Of a stretch of 64,000 nt of DNA, positions 7,947 through 16,089 are shown piece by piece. Both the position numbers and the translations under genes were made by a program. Numbering within the stretch: position 1 is the first letter of the stretch; each line of letters starts with the position of its first letter. The DNA comes from an uncultured Acetatifactor sp. (GTDB lineage Bacteria > Bacillota > Clostridia > Lachnospirales > Lachnospiraceae), in NCBI GenBank assembly GCA_910577235.1, contig CAJTMX010000004.1, positions 1 through 64,000 on the forward strand, in the 5' to 3' direction. The notes below the pieces were generated by a model. That model was not told where the DNA came from. It searched no databases and worked only from the letters and a program-made list of their open reading frames with translations.

Positions 7947-9242
7947 CTATGTCAACACAGTGATTTTTACCGTGAACTCCTGCTTATCGCAATGTACCGT
8001 ACAACTGCCGTTGTATTTGCTGGCGATCCGTTTCATAATATCAATGCCGTACCCGTGGGCTTTTTTATCTTTTTTGGTAGAGGAGACCCGGCCTCCCTGA
8101 ACGGGCACTTTTCGGAGTACGGGATTGACGATCTGTATTGTCGTATAGTTGCAGGTGGTGTGCACCTTGGTGCGGATATAGGCGTTTTCTTGAGAACGGC
8201 AGGCCTCAATGGCATTGTCGTAGGCGTTGGACAGAATGCTACAGATATCCGGGGCCTCCAGAGCATCGAAACCGGACAGAGAGCCGGAAAAGGAAAAGTC
8301 TATGCCATGTTTCTCGCAGACTTTTATCTTGGAGCTGACCACCAGGTCGGCCACCTTGTTGCCGGTAAGTATTCTGCTGCCGGAGGGAACCGTTTCACGG
8401 CTGAGTTGTTCCGCGTACTTTTTCACTTCTCTGTAATTGCCCTCCTGGCACAGCGTCTGTATCGTGACCATGTGGTTGGTGAGATCATGGCGCATACGCC
8501 GCGACTGTTCTTCTTGCTCTTTTACATCCTGCAGGGCCTCCAGCTGTAGCTGTAGATATTCTGTCTGGCTCCTGGCCAGCGCCTCACGGTATATCCGCAT
8601 GCGGGAGGCTATCACACCGTACAGAAAATAGCCGTTGCCAAGCACAAAGGCCCCCAGAAAGATCGTCAGAAAGACATAGTGCTTTACCGGGTCAAGTTGC
8701 GCATGGAATAAAAAGATAACAAGTCCCGCATCGATGAAGGAAAAGAAGGCAAGAACGATACTGCCCACGATCTCCCCCGGGCGAAAATGCAGGCCGGTCT
8801 GATATTTGTGAAGGATGCTGCCCAGAAAAACCAGAGTTCCCAGAAAAAGGACATCTGTTATTAATCCAAACCAGGTGCATGTGTGGTCGGGGAAAATGGG
8901 AATAAGGCTGTTAGGCATGATGTAGCTAAGCAACAGCATTGGAGTTACCATCAGCGTATAGAAGATGGCTATGGCAGCCAGGAGACGCAGCAGATCGGAG
9001 AGACGCTTTCTGCTGAGCAGCAAAACCGTCAGTATAAGTTCTCCCAGCATTATGAGCAGAGGCAGTACTTCTCCGTCGGTGACCCTATTGATTAAAACCG
9101 TTCCCAATATGCAGATACCGGAGCAAAATAGCACATTCCGGAAACGCAGATTCATATGGGCAGAGCATATGTATTGGGTCAGGAGAATCAGTATCCAAAA
9201 TTCCATCAGATTGACAGTGATGTCAAGCGGCAGGTATTTCAT
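7947..9242 (-). CDS. Sensor histidine kinase, AgrC-like with GHKL ATPase
   Basis: Kinase of 431 residues. The first 215 residues contain about six TM segments without a large extracellular domain, as in AgrC-type peptide sensors. The phosphoacceptor region has RRMRHDLTNH with His252. The ATP-binding domain has an N box (SNAYDNAIEAC, around residue 339) and a glycine-rich GYGI at 397-400; the proline of HPYR-type kinases is absent. It overlaps the response regulator gene by 4 nt and is co-transcribed with it. Neither an agrD-like peptide gene nor an agrB-like protease is visible nearby, so the signal source is unknown. Confidence 0.88.
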   Translation of the reverse strand: MKYLPLDITVNLMEFWILILLTQYICSAHMNLRFRNVLFCSGICILGTVLINRVTDGEVLPLLIMLGELILTVLLLSRKRLSDLLRLLAAIAIFYTLMVTPMLLLSYIMPNSLIPIFPDHTCTWFGLITDVLFLGTLVFLGSILHKYQTGLHFRPGEIVGSIVLAFFSFIDAGLVIFLFHAQLDPVKHYVFLTIFLGAFVLGNGYFLYGVIASRMRIYREALARSQTEYLQLQLEALQDVKEQEEQSRRMRHDLTNHMVTIQTLCQEGNYREVKKYAEQLSRETVPSGSRILTGNKVADLVVSSKIKVCEKHGIDFSFSGSLSGFDALEAPDICSILSNAYDNAIEACRSQENAYIRTKVHTTCNYTTIQIVNPVLRKVPVQGGRVSSTKKDKKAHGYGIDIMKRIASKYNGSCTVHCDKQEFTVKITVLT

Positions 9243-9940
9243 GCGTATATATCTCCTTCGATGTAGGCCTTTAGTGAAAGTTCAAATTCCCTGCTCTTTC
9301 TGCGGCTCACAGGCAGAGTCTGTCCGCTGTCCAGCGTCAGTCTCTGCCTGTCGTATTCCCTGACATGGGACAGGTTGACCAGGAATTTGCGGTGGACGCG
9401 AAAGAAGAACGTTTCTGGGAGCAGGCTCTGCAGTTCATTAAGGCTTTTCCGCAGGGTGATAACGTCGTCCAGACAAAATAGGACCGTCTCCTTGTCTGCG
9501 GTTTCCAGATACAGGATTTCCGGTATATGCAGCAGAAGATTGCATTCCGGAGTACTTAGCAGTAGAGTCTGGGCTGAATCGTTTAGCTTTTTGCGTATCT
9601 CGTTCATGATAAGGTGCAGGTCATTCTCCACCACGGGCTTTAACAGATAGCGGAACGCATTCACCCTGTAGCCCTCGGGGGCATATTCCAGGTAGGAGGT
9701 TATAAAGACCAGGATGGCATACTTGTCCCGCTCTCTGATTTTTCTTGCCAGCTCCATGCCGTTTATGGGAGCTATAAGGATATCCAGAAAAAATACGTCA
9801 TACCGTTCCCCGGCAGCAATTTTTTCAAGCAATTCCACAGGGGAGAGGAAACAATCCACCACACAGTCATGTTGTTGCCACAGAAATTGGTATATTTTCC
9901 TGACAAATACCTCTTCGTCATCACAGATTGCGATCCTCAT
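9239..9940 (-). CDS. LytTR-family response regulator (AgrA/LytR type)
   Basis: Regulator of 233 residues. The receiver domain (1-120) has acidic residues D7/D8, the phosphoacceptor D53 in DVFFLDIL, and K101 in LLKPV. The C-terminal LytTR DNA-binding domain (about 135-230) contains the typical FFRVHRKFLVNLSHV segment. It is the first gene of a two-gene operon with the downstream kinase. LytTR proteins bind paired 9-bp sites; I did not find clear candidate sites. Targets are likely cell-envelope, peptide or transport genes but this cannot be fixed from the window. Confidence 0.9.
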   Translation of the reverse strand: MRIAICDDEEVFVRKIYQFLWQQHDCVVDCFLSPVELLEKIAAGERYDVFFLDILIAPINGMELARKIRERDKYAILVFITSYLEYAPEGYRVNAFRYLLKPVVENDLHLIMNEIRKKLNDSAQTLLLSTPECNLLLHIPEILYLETADKETVLFCLDDVITLRKSLNELQSLLPETFFFRVHRKFLVNLSHVREYDRQRLTLDSGQTLPVSRRKSREFELSLKAYIEGDIYA

Positions 9941-9973
9941 ATGTACTCCATTCTGTAATAAATCTTCAAAGCC

Positions 9974-10002
9974 ACTCTAGCATACTTCATTTGTCCCGTC
10001 AA
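9974..10002 (-). promoter_or_regulatory. Promoter of the AgrA/AgrC-like operon
   Basis: On the minus strand TTGACG (9997-10002) is separated by 17 nt from TAGAGT (9974-9979). The predicted transcript starts about 25 nt before the response regulator start codon, leaving room for the GGAG ribosome binding site. The -35 box differs from consensus at one position. Confidence 0.55.
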
Positions 10003-10252
10003 GAGATCCGTTGCCGCATAAGGACTCCAAATATTGTAATATGGCGTTCTATGACCGCTCGCGCCGTTTTTGACACCGTTTGCGAAATGATAAAAACAGA
10101 GAGTATTTTAAATTATAATATAAGTGGATTTTATCATAAATAGATGCCAGGTTTTCGGTACAGATATGGGCGGAGACGGGGAGGTGGACGCCGGGATAAG
10201 AGGAGTTAAAGGCACCGCCTGCCAAGTCAGGAGAAACAGAGGAGGAAAAGAA
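10003..10252. other. Intergenic region with no recognised gene
   Basis: Stretch between the two-component operon promoter and the remnant gene. It is AT-rich in the middle (a TTTAAATTATAATATAAG run near 10110). I see a TATAAT there but no matching -35 box, and no coding frame that looks real on either strand. Confidence 0.4.
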
Positions 10253-10635
10253 ATGGACAAAACATTTGAGGAGCGATTGGAGAGATACAGGGCAAAATGA
10301 TCCTGGCATGTATGGACTACGCCGGTAACAGGGCGGAACGCATATACATATATGTGTCCCGTGAAGGCAGCAGTATCAATGGACAGGTGGTGGAAAGGCA
10401 TTAGCTGGGAGAGGGATATGACGTCTCGCCGAAGCGTCAGTTCGCCTGTCTTGGTATATTGAGATCGTGCATACATGAGGCGGAGGACATGTGTAAGGGA
10501 TTTGGCAAAGATATGCCACGCCATGCGCCGGATAATACCCTCTTGATTATTGCGCGGGCAGGGCTTATAATGTTGCGTATGAGGAAGGTTCTGGCAGTTC
10601 CTGGCCGGACGTCTGACGGATATGGAGAGATAAGG
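10253..10635 (+). pseudogene. Decayed gene for a hypothetical cytosolic protein
   Basis: ATG 10253 follows GGAGGAAAAG and encodes MDKTFEERLERYRAK before a stop at 10298-10300. The coding signal continues from 10297 in another frame (CMDYAGNRAERIYIYVSREG) up to an in-frame TAG at 10402-10404, then reads on in that same frame (LGEGYDVSPKRQF... CKGFGKDMP). A third frame near 10545 (AGRAYNVAYEEGSG) looks like the next part. So one gene appears broken by at least two frameshifts and one stop codon. The parent family is unidentified; the translated pieces recall small hypothetical proteins of Lachnospiraceae. Confidence 0.6.
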
Positions 10636-10845
10636 ATGGCAGATAGAATAACAGTCGGTTGCCTGCGTGAAGACCTGGCGGTATGCCCGGGCTGCGGCAG
10701 CAGGAACATTGTGGGAAGAGACAGGGAATATTGTCACTGCGGCCAGTGCGGTCAGGCTTTGGAGATCCGCCTGGTCAGCAAGGTAGCGGCCGCCGGGGAA
10801 GAGACCGGGGAACAGAAGGAATTTGAGCAGATGTCCCTGTTTTGA
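10636..10845 (+). CDS. Small zinc-ribbon protein
   Basis: Frame of 69 residues from ATG 10636, preceded by GAGATAAGG. It has a CPGCG knuckle followed by CHCGQCG, a four-cysteine arrangement typical of zinc ribbons, and a charged C-terminal tail ending EQKEFEQMSLF. The frame is the same as part of the preceding remnant, so it could also be the C-terminal end of a longer ancestral frame, but the separate start and complete zinc ribbon favour an independent small gene. Function unknown. Confidence 0.45.
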   Translation: MADRITVGCLREDLAVCPGCGSRNIVGRDREYCHCGQCGQALEIRLVSKVAAAGEETGEQKEFEQMSLF

Positions 10846-10963
10846 GCGGCATATGGACGGACGGCGGTCCAAAACTAGCGGACAAAGGCGGATTACCCTG
10901 CCGGAAACGTGGCGGCAGGCCGAGTTTAAGAGCAGGGAGTCTTAATATATTTAAGGAGAGTAT

Positions 10964-12025
10964 ATGGCACAGACAGGTAAAAGCATCGCGATACCGGCGA
11001 TTTTGAAAGTGGGGAAGGGCGCACTGGAAAATATCGGCGGTTATCTGCGGGAAGAGAACTTTAAGACTGCGGTGATCTATTTCGGAAACGGGCTGATCGA
11101 GTTGTTCGGCGTAAAAGTCATGGATTCCTTGAGGGAGGCCGGTATAGAGGTACTTGAGTACCGGGAGATTGACACCGTATGTATCGATGATATTGTGGAG
11201 ATGGCGTTTACGCTGCCAAATAATGTGCAGACGATCATCGCTGTCGGCGGGGGCAAAGTGATCGACGCGGGGAAATACGCGGCGTTTTTGCGGGGGCTGC
11301 CCTTTGTCAGCGTACCCACTTCCAGTTCCAGCGACGGTTTTTCCAGTGCCAGCGCGTCTCTGGTCGTGGAGGGCAGACGAACCTCCGTACCGGCCAGGCT
11401 GGCTTACGGCATCATAGTGGATACGGAAGTGATCCGCACGGCCCCGGAGCGGTTTATCTATTCAGGGATCGGCGATATGGTGTCCAAGATCACTGCGCTG
11501 TACGACTGGCTGTTCGAGGCCAGGGCTGGTTATGCCCAGATCAATGATTTCGCGGTGATGATTGCAAAAAAGGCGGTGAACAGCTTTGTGCGGACGCCCT
11601 TTCAGAGCATCCAGGAGGAATTGTTCTTGAAAGAATTGCTGGACTCTCTGGCCATGAGCGGTATCGCCAATGAGATCGCGGGCAGCAGCGCTCCAACCAG
11701 CGGCAGTGAACATCTGATCTCTCACGCGCTGGATAAAATGTTGGAACAGCCTCAGCTCCACGGTATACAGGTGGGCATAGCCACCTATCTGATGGCAAGA
11801 GTGCAGCAGCACCGCCACGTCAGGGTAAATACGATCTTTACCGATACCGGGTTCTGGAAGTATGTGGAAACTCTTGGTATGAGAAAAGAAGATTTTGCCA
11901 AAGCTATAGATATGGCGCCCTCCATCAAACCTCACAGACATACCTATCTGCATGAGGGGCAATATCGTGAGCAGGCTAAGCGTCTGCTCTCGGAGGACGA
12001 TATATTAAGCAGGATTTTGGTTTGA
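10964..12025 (+). CDS. Glycerol-1-phosphate dehydrogenase-like metal-dependent dehydrogenase
   Basis: Enzyme of 353 residues in the group-III (iron-containing) alcohol dehydrogenase superfamily, closest in pattern to glycerol-1-phosphate dehydrogenase/AraM. The dinucleotide motif is GGGKVID (95-101), followed by SVPTSSSSDGFSS (116-128). Metal ligands are probably Asp171 (GIGDMVSK), His250/His254 (SEHLISH) and a His in the KPHRHTYLHEG segment. ATG 10964 follows AAGGAGAG. In some Firmicutes such enzymes make sn-glycerol-1-phosphate from DHAP for unusual lipids or teichoic-like polymers. The substrate is inferred from family resemblance only. Confidence 0.75.
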   Translation: MAQTGKSIAIPAILKVGKGALENIGGYLREENFKTAVIYFGNGLIELFGVKVMDSLREAGIEVLEYREIDTVCIDDIVEMAFTLPNNVQTIIAVGGGKVIDAGKYAAFLRGLPFVSVPTSSSSDGFSSASASLVVEGRRTSVPARLAYGIIVDTEVIRTAPERFIYSGIGDMVSKITALYDWLFEARAGYAQINDFAVMIAKKAVNSFVRTPFQSIQEELFLKELLDSLAMSGIANEIAGSSAPTSGSEHLISHALDKMLEQPQLHGIQVGIATYLMARVQQHRHVRVNTIFTDTGFWKYVETLGMRKEDFAKAIDMAPSIKPHRHTYLHEGQYREQAKRLLSEDDILSRILV

Positions 12026-12031
12026 TAGGGG

Positions 12032-13678
12032 GTGAGCGTTCTGAAAGTGCTCAAAAGAATATTTTACGGATTCTGTATATTGGTGATTTTGCTCTGTGCC
12101 GTGATGGTGGGGCTGGCTTTTTCTCCCGATGCCACAGAGAAATTGGCGGATATACTGTACGGAGAAAATCGGGATAACGGGGTAGTGGACGTGGTGGATA
12201 AGCCTGACACACAGCCGGGCGATCAGGAGGAGCAGGGGCCGGCAGAGTCCACGGAGCCCGCGGAGACACCGCAGCCCACCATAGCGCCCGAGCATATGGA
12301 TCATCCTTTGACATGGGAACCCAAAAGTACGCCGGAGCCTTTTTACACGCCGGCACCGGACAGTAACCCGGCTCCTGATGTAAACGGAATGGTGATCAAT
12401 ATTTACGCGGTGAAAAACGGCGGCACGGCCCAGCAGGCGCCCAGCTATGTGATACCATCCGGCGACTCGGTGGAAGCGCCCAAGGAACTGGCCGACAAAA
12501 CCGGATATACTCCGGTGGAGGAAAAGACTACGGAGCTAAGTGCCGAGGAGGCCGACAAGCTCAGAAAAGAACTTACGCTGGGGGATACCGGTACAGCGCT
12601 GTATTTTGACAGTCTATACTATCCTTATTATTATCTGCTGGACGAGACAGGACAGACCCTGTACCGACAGATTTACGCCAATGCCAACGGTATGATCAAA
12701 ACTTTTATGCCCTGTCAGGACATAACTGTGAATGCGCTTAAAACCGTGTTTGAGGCGGTTTACAACGATCATCCCGAGCTGTTTTGGCTGGAGACCGGCT
12801 ATAGCTGCCGCTACAGCCGCAGCGGGAAATGCGTGGAGATTACGTTGCAGTACAGCGTGGAGAGCGCGGAACTGGCGGAATTCCGGTCCACTTTTGAAAC
12901 GCAGGTAAACAGGATACTGAATCAGGCATGGAATCTGCCCGATGATTACGAGAAAGAGAAGTATGTTCACAACAAACTGTTGGAGCTGGTGGAATATCAG
13001 AGCGGCGCTCCCATGAGCCAGAGCGCTTACAGCGCGTTGGTAAACGGCAAGACGGTCTGCGCCGGATATTCCAGAGCGTTCCAGTATCTGATGCAGCAGT
13101 TGGGAATTCCCTGTTATTATTGCACAGGTTATTCCGGGGAGAACCATGCGTGGAATATCGTTTATCTCTATGGGGAATATTACAATGTGGATCTGACCTG
13201 GGACGATACAGAGCCCACCACCTATGATTTCTTTAACAAGACGGACGCGGATTATGCAGACACCCATGTGCGCAGAGGTCTGGCACAAAAACTTCCGGCA
13301 TGTGAGGGTGTCAGCTACCGAAATCTGGAGGAGACTCTAGGCGAGGCGGAGCCCACACCTACGCCCGCGCCCCGGGCCACACCAGCGCCCACCGGCGAGC
13401 CGGACAATCCGATGATATCGCCGGAACTGGAGGAGTATTACAGGGATTGCGGACAGAAGATCATTGATAACGGACTGGGCAGTTTCACCTTTGTACAGGA
13501 GATTGATGCCGGATTGTGGCAGGAATTGTGGGATGCCTATAACAACGGCAATATATCGGACAGCTTTTTAATACGGGCCATGAACCGTTTGGGCGGCAGT
13601 TCCTGCAGCGTACAGATACAGTGCAATACAGCCGCAAACGGCGGATACCGCCTCACCCATACGGTCTATATACAATAA
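12032..13678 (+). CDS. Membrane-anchored transglutaminase-like protein
   Basis: Protein of about 548 residues. A short basic N-terminus and one TM helix (about residues 10-32) anchor it; a long Pro/Thr/Glu-rich linker follows (about 48-120) and a second one at about 450-465. The transglutaminase core has Cys343 (GKTVCAGYSRA), His372 (GENHAWN) and Asp387 (VDLTWDD), a complete Cys-His-Asp triad. It probably acts outside the membrane as a peptidase or crosslinker of wall proteins, but such domains can also be non-enzymatic. The start is uncertain: GTG 12032 overlaps its own ribosome binding site (AGGGGGTGA), so CTG 12041 or GTG 12047 may be used. It follows the dehydrogenase gene by 6 nt. Confidence 0.8.
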   Translation: MSVLKVLKRIFYGFCILVILLCAVMVGLAFSPDATEKLADILYGENRDNGVVDVVDKPDTQPGDQEEQGPAESTEPAETPQPTIAPEHMDHPLTWEPKSTPEPFYTPAPDSNPAPDVNGMVINIYAVKNGGTAQQAPSYVIPSGDSVEAPKELADKTGYTPVEEKTTELSAEEADKLRKELTLGDTGTALYFDSLYYPYYYLLDETGQTLYRQIYANANGMIKTFMPCQDITVNALKTVFEAVYNDHPELFWLETGYSCRYSRSGKCVEITLQYSVESAELAEFRSTFETQVNRILNQAWNLPDDYEKEKYVHNKLLELVEYQSGAPMSQSAYSALVNGKTVCAGYSRAFQYLMQQLGIPCYYCTGYSGENHAWNIVYLYGEYYNVDLTWDDTEPTTYDFFNKTDADYADTHVRRGLAQKLPACEGVSYRNLEETLGEAEPTPTPAPRATPAPTGEPDNPMISPELEEYYRDCGQKIIDNGLGSFTFVQEIDAGLWQELWDAYNNGNISDSFLIRAMNRLGGSSCSVQIQCNTAANGGYRLTHTVYIQ

Positions 13679-13741
13679 GAATACCATGACCTTCCACACT
13701 ATAAATAACATATGATATAAAAGGAATTTCGGACGAAAGCG

Positions 13742-13795
13742 TACCGGCCCCCGTAAGTTAGACCCAAAATCTAACGAACGGGGGCCGGTATTTTT
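13742..13795 (+). terminator. Strong Rho-independent terminator before the spoIIIA operon
   Basis: TACCGGCCCCCGT (13742-13754) pairs with ACGGGGGCCGGTA (13778-13790), and an inner TTAGA/TCTAA pairing extends the hairpin. TTTTT follows at 13791-13795. The stem is long, GC-rich and perfect. It insulates the sporulation operon from the upstream gene. Confidence 0.92.
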
Positions 13796-13797
13796 AG

Positions 13798-13825
13798 GCA
13801 TATATCACTTGTCCCATCATATATT
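13798..13825 (+). promoter_or_regulatory. Possible sigma-E-type promoter of spoIIIA
   Basis: ATATAT (13800-13805) and CATATATT (13818-13825) resemble the -35 (ATATT) and -10 (CATACAnT) elements of mother-cell sigma-E promoters, with a 12-13 nt spacer that is slightly short. The position between a strong terminator and spoIIIAA is right, and the operon is sigma-E controlled in studied spore formers. The match is imperfect. Confidence 0.35.
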
Positions 13826-13845
13826 GAGATAGGGAGGTGCTGGGT

Positions 13846-14829
13846 ATGCATAAAAATCTGGCGGATATTTTTCCGGCTGCGTACAGAATTTATTTCAGGA
13901 CTGCCGCGGGGCGCGGGGAGCAGGTCAGCGAGATCCGTCTGCGCGCCTCCAGGCCGGCCATTTTGATGGAGGGCGTCAAGGAATACTTTCTGAAAGAGGA
14001 TGGAGCGTATACGGAACATATGGAACAGGCCTGGCATCCCGATAGACAGGCCCTGGAGGAGATCGTCAGCCATCTGTGCCAGTATTCCCTGTATGCGTAT
14101 GAGGACGAGCTGCGCCAGGGATATATCACCATCGAGGGAGGACATCGGGTGGGGATCGTGGGACAGGCGGTGCAGGAGGGCGTAGGCGCTATCCGCACCA
14201 TCAAATATATCTCCGCTCTGAATATTCGGATAGCGCATCAGATTCTGGGTGCCGCCAACCCGGTATTGCCCTATATTTATAAGAACGGCAGTATGTATAA
14301 TACGCTGATCGTATCCCCGCCGGGATGCGGTAAGACAACATTGCTGCGGGATATGGTGAGACAGATTTCGGGGGGCAACGCCTACGGACCGGCCCGGACA
14401 GTGGGAGTGGTGGACGAGCGCTCGGAGATCGCAGGCTGTTATATGGGGCAGCCACAGAACGATCTGGGGCCTCGCAGCGACGTGCTGGACGCCTGCCCCA
14501 AAGCTCTGGGAATGATGATATTGCTGCGCAGTATGTCGCCAGCGGTGCTGGCGGTGGATGAGCTGGGCAGCAGCGAGGAGATACGGGCAGTGAGAATGGC
14601 CGCTTCCTGCGGCGTCAGTCTGATGGCTACCATACACGGCATGGACATGCAGGATGTGCAGGGAAAGTCGGAGATGGGGGCACTGCTGACAGAGGGCATA
14701 TTCACTTGTATGCTGGTGCTGAAAAGGGACAGGCAGGGACGGTGCCGGGTGGGACAGGTACTTCACCGCAGACGGATGGACGGCATATGGGAGGAGGTGG
14801 CAAGAGATGATACGGCTGGCAGGATTTAG
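13846..14829 (+). CDS. spoIIIAA: Stage III sporulation protein AA (SpoIIIAA ATPase)
   Basis: Cytoplasmic ATPase of 327 residues, resembling type II/IV secretion ATPases. Walker A is SPPGCGKTTLL with Lys163; a Walker-B-like stretch is VLAVDELGSSEE. It powers the SpoIIIA-SpoIIQ channel between mother cell and forespore. ATG 13846 was chosen because AGGGAGG lies about 8 nt upstream; GTG 13837 in the same frame lies inside that site. It overlaps spoIIIAB by 23 nt and begins the complete AA-AH operon. Confidence 0.95.
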   Translation: MHKNLADIFPAAYRIYFRTAAGRGEQVSEIRLRASRPAILMEGVKEYFLKEDGAYTEHMEQAWHPDRQALEEIVSHLCQYSLYAYEDELRQGYITIEGGHRVGIVGQAVQEGVGAIRTIKYISALNIRIAHQILGAANPVLPYIYKNGSMYNTLIVSPPGCGKTTLLRDMVRQISGGNAYGPARTVGVVDERSEIAGCYMGQPQNDLGPRSDVLDACPKALGMMILLRSMSPAVLAVDELGSSEEIRAVRMAASCGVSLMATIHGMDMQDVQGKSEMGALLTEGIFTCMLVLKRDRQGRCRVGQVLHRRRMDGIWEEVARDDTAGRI

Positions 14830-15328
14830 CATGATCGGTTTAAGCTGCAGCGGATTGGGTGTATGGTATGCCTGGCAGCTAAGGCAGCGCCTGGAACATC
14901 TTCATGCCATGAACCGTATCATTGAATTGCTGGTCAGCCTGCTGCAGTATGGAAAAAGTACCCTGCCGGAATGCTGCCGCCAGCTGGCCGCTCAGGCGCA
15001 GGAGCCGTACAGGCAGGCCTTTACGCAGGTGTATCAGTTGATGGCGGAAAACAAAGGGGACAGTTTTGCGGAGGTGTACGCGGAGATCATGGGAAAGGCG
15101 TTAAAGGGGATCAACGCGCTGAAGGAGCAGGACAGGCAACTGTTTCTGCAATGTGTCCTTCAGCAGGGCTGCGGCGATACCGAGACGGGAATACGGTTGA
15201 TCCGCCGACAGCAGGAACTGCTGAAAGAGCGTATCACCCGGCTGGAGGCGGAACATCGGGAAAAAAGCCGGATGGCTGTAGGGCTGGGGACCCTGGGCGG
15301 AATCCTGCTCATTATCATACTGCTGTAA
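14807..15328 (+). CDS. spoIIIAB: Stage III sporulation protein AB
   Basis: Protein of 173 residues with a TM segment at each end (about 4-24 and 155-172) and a helical, Gln-rich middle, the layout of SpoIIIAB and of GspF-like secretion proteins. It is a mother-cell membrane component of the SpoIIIA channel. The start lies within the end of spoIIIAA (23-nt overlap), with GAGGTGG as ribosome binding site. Confidence 0.93.
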   Translation: MIRLAGFSMIGLSCSGLGVWYAWQLRQRLEHLHAMNRIIELLVSLLQYGKSTLPECCRQLAAQAQEPYRQAFTQVYQLMAENKGDSFAEVYAEIMGKALKGINALKEQDRQLFLQCVLQQGCGDTETGIRLIRRQQELLKERITRLEAEHREKSRMAVGLGTLGGILLIIILL

Positions 15329-15397
15329 CGGCGGAAAACAAAATGGAGCAATTTGCCGGGCCGTCCTGGGAGTTGCGGGAATAAGGAAAGTGTGGGT

Positions 15398-15595
15398 ATG
15401 GGTGTGAGTCTGATATTTAAAATTGCGGCAGTGGGAATACTGGTTACAATATTGAGTCAGGTACTCAAACATAGCGGCAGGGAAGAACATGCCTTTCTCA
15501 TCAGCCTGGCGGGTCTGATTTTGGTGCTGACCTGGATCGTTCCCTATATATATGATCTGTTTACCACGATACAGTCTTTGTTTGATCTTGCATAA
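15398..15595 (+). CDS. spoIIIAC: Stage III sporulation protein AC
   Basis: Small membrane protein of 65 residues with two TM helices and the family signature SQVLKHSGREEHAFLIS. ATG 15398 was chosen over an in-frame upstream start at 15353 because the protein then begins MGVSLIFKIAAVG, matching the family's usual length, with AAGGAAAG upstream. It lies between AB and AD in the standard order. Confidence 0.93.
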   Translation: MGVSLIFKIAAVGILVTILSQVLKHSGREEHAFLISLAGLILVLTWIVPYIYDLFTTIQSLFDLA

Positions 15596-15624
15596 CAGAT
15601 GGTTTTAAATAGGAGAGTTGGCTT

Positions 15625-16014
15625 ATGTCAGAACTTATCAAGATAGGCATACTGGGGATTCTGGGGGTTATGGTAGCCCTGCAGTTTAAGTCTACCCGGC
15701 CTGAGTATGGGGTATATATGGGGCTGGTGATCAGCATTCTGATATTTGCGTATGCGGTGCGCCAGTTTTCCGCCGTACTGGAAAAGTTTTCGCTGATACG
15801 GCAGTTTCTGGGCAGCAGCCAGAGCTACCTGTCAATCCTACTCAAAATAACGGGCGTTACATATATTTGTGAGTTCAGCGCCGGGATATGTAAGGATGCG
15901 GGATATGGGGCGGTGGCGGAGCAGATCGAGATATTGGGCAAACTGTCGGTGATGTTTGCCGGGCTGCCCATTCTGCTGGCGGTTATGGAACAGATACAGG
16001 GATTCATGCGCTGA
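15625..16014 (+). CDS. spoIIIAD: Stage III sporulation protein AD
   Basis: Membrane protein of 129 residues with about four TM helices, the size and pattern of SpoIIIAD (segments around YGVYMGLVISILIF and LLKITGVTYICEFSAGICKD). The ribosome binding site is AGGAGAG. It is a mother-cell membrane subunit of the SpoIIIA complex. Confidence 0.93.
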   Translation: MSELIKIGILGILGVMVALQFKSTRPEYGVYMGLVISILIFAYAVRQFSAVLEKFSLIRQFLGSSQSYLSILLKITGVTYICEFSAGICKDAGYGAVAEQIEILGKLSVMFAGLPILLAVMEQIQGFMR

Positions 16015-16089
16015 AACAGGGACGCGCAATGACAGGGGTACGGCCGTAGCTGGCGTTGACAGCTACAGCTACGCGGAAATGGGGAGAGC

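Noticed and set aside
13771..14832. 353-codon minus-strand frame opposite spoIIIAA
   Set aside because: Shadow of a certain gene; composition dominated by His, Ser and Gln, and it runs into the strong terminator at 13742-13795.
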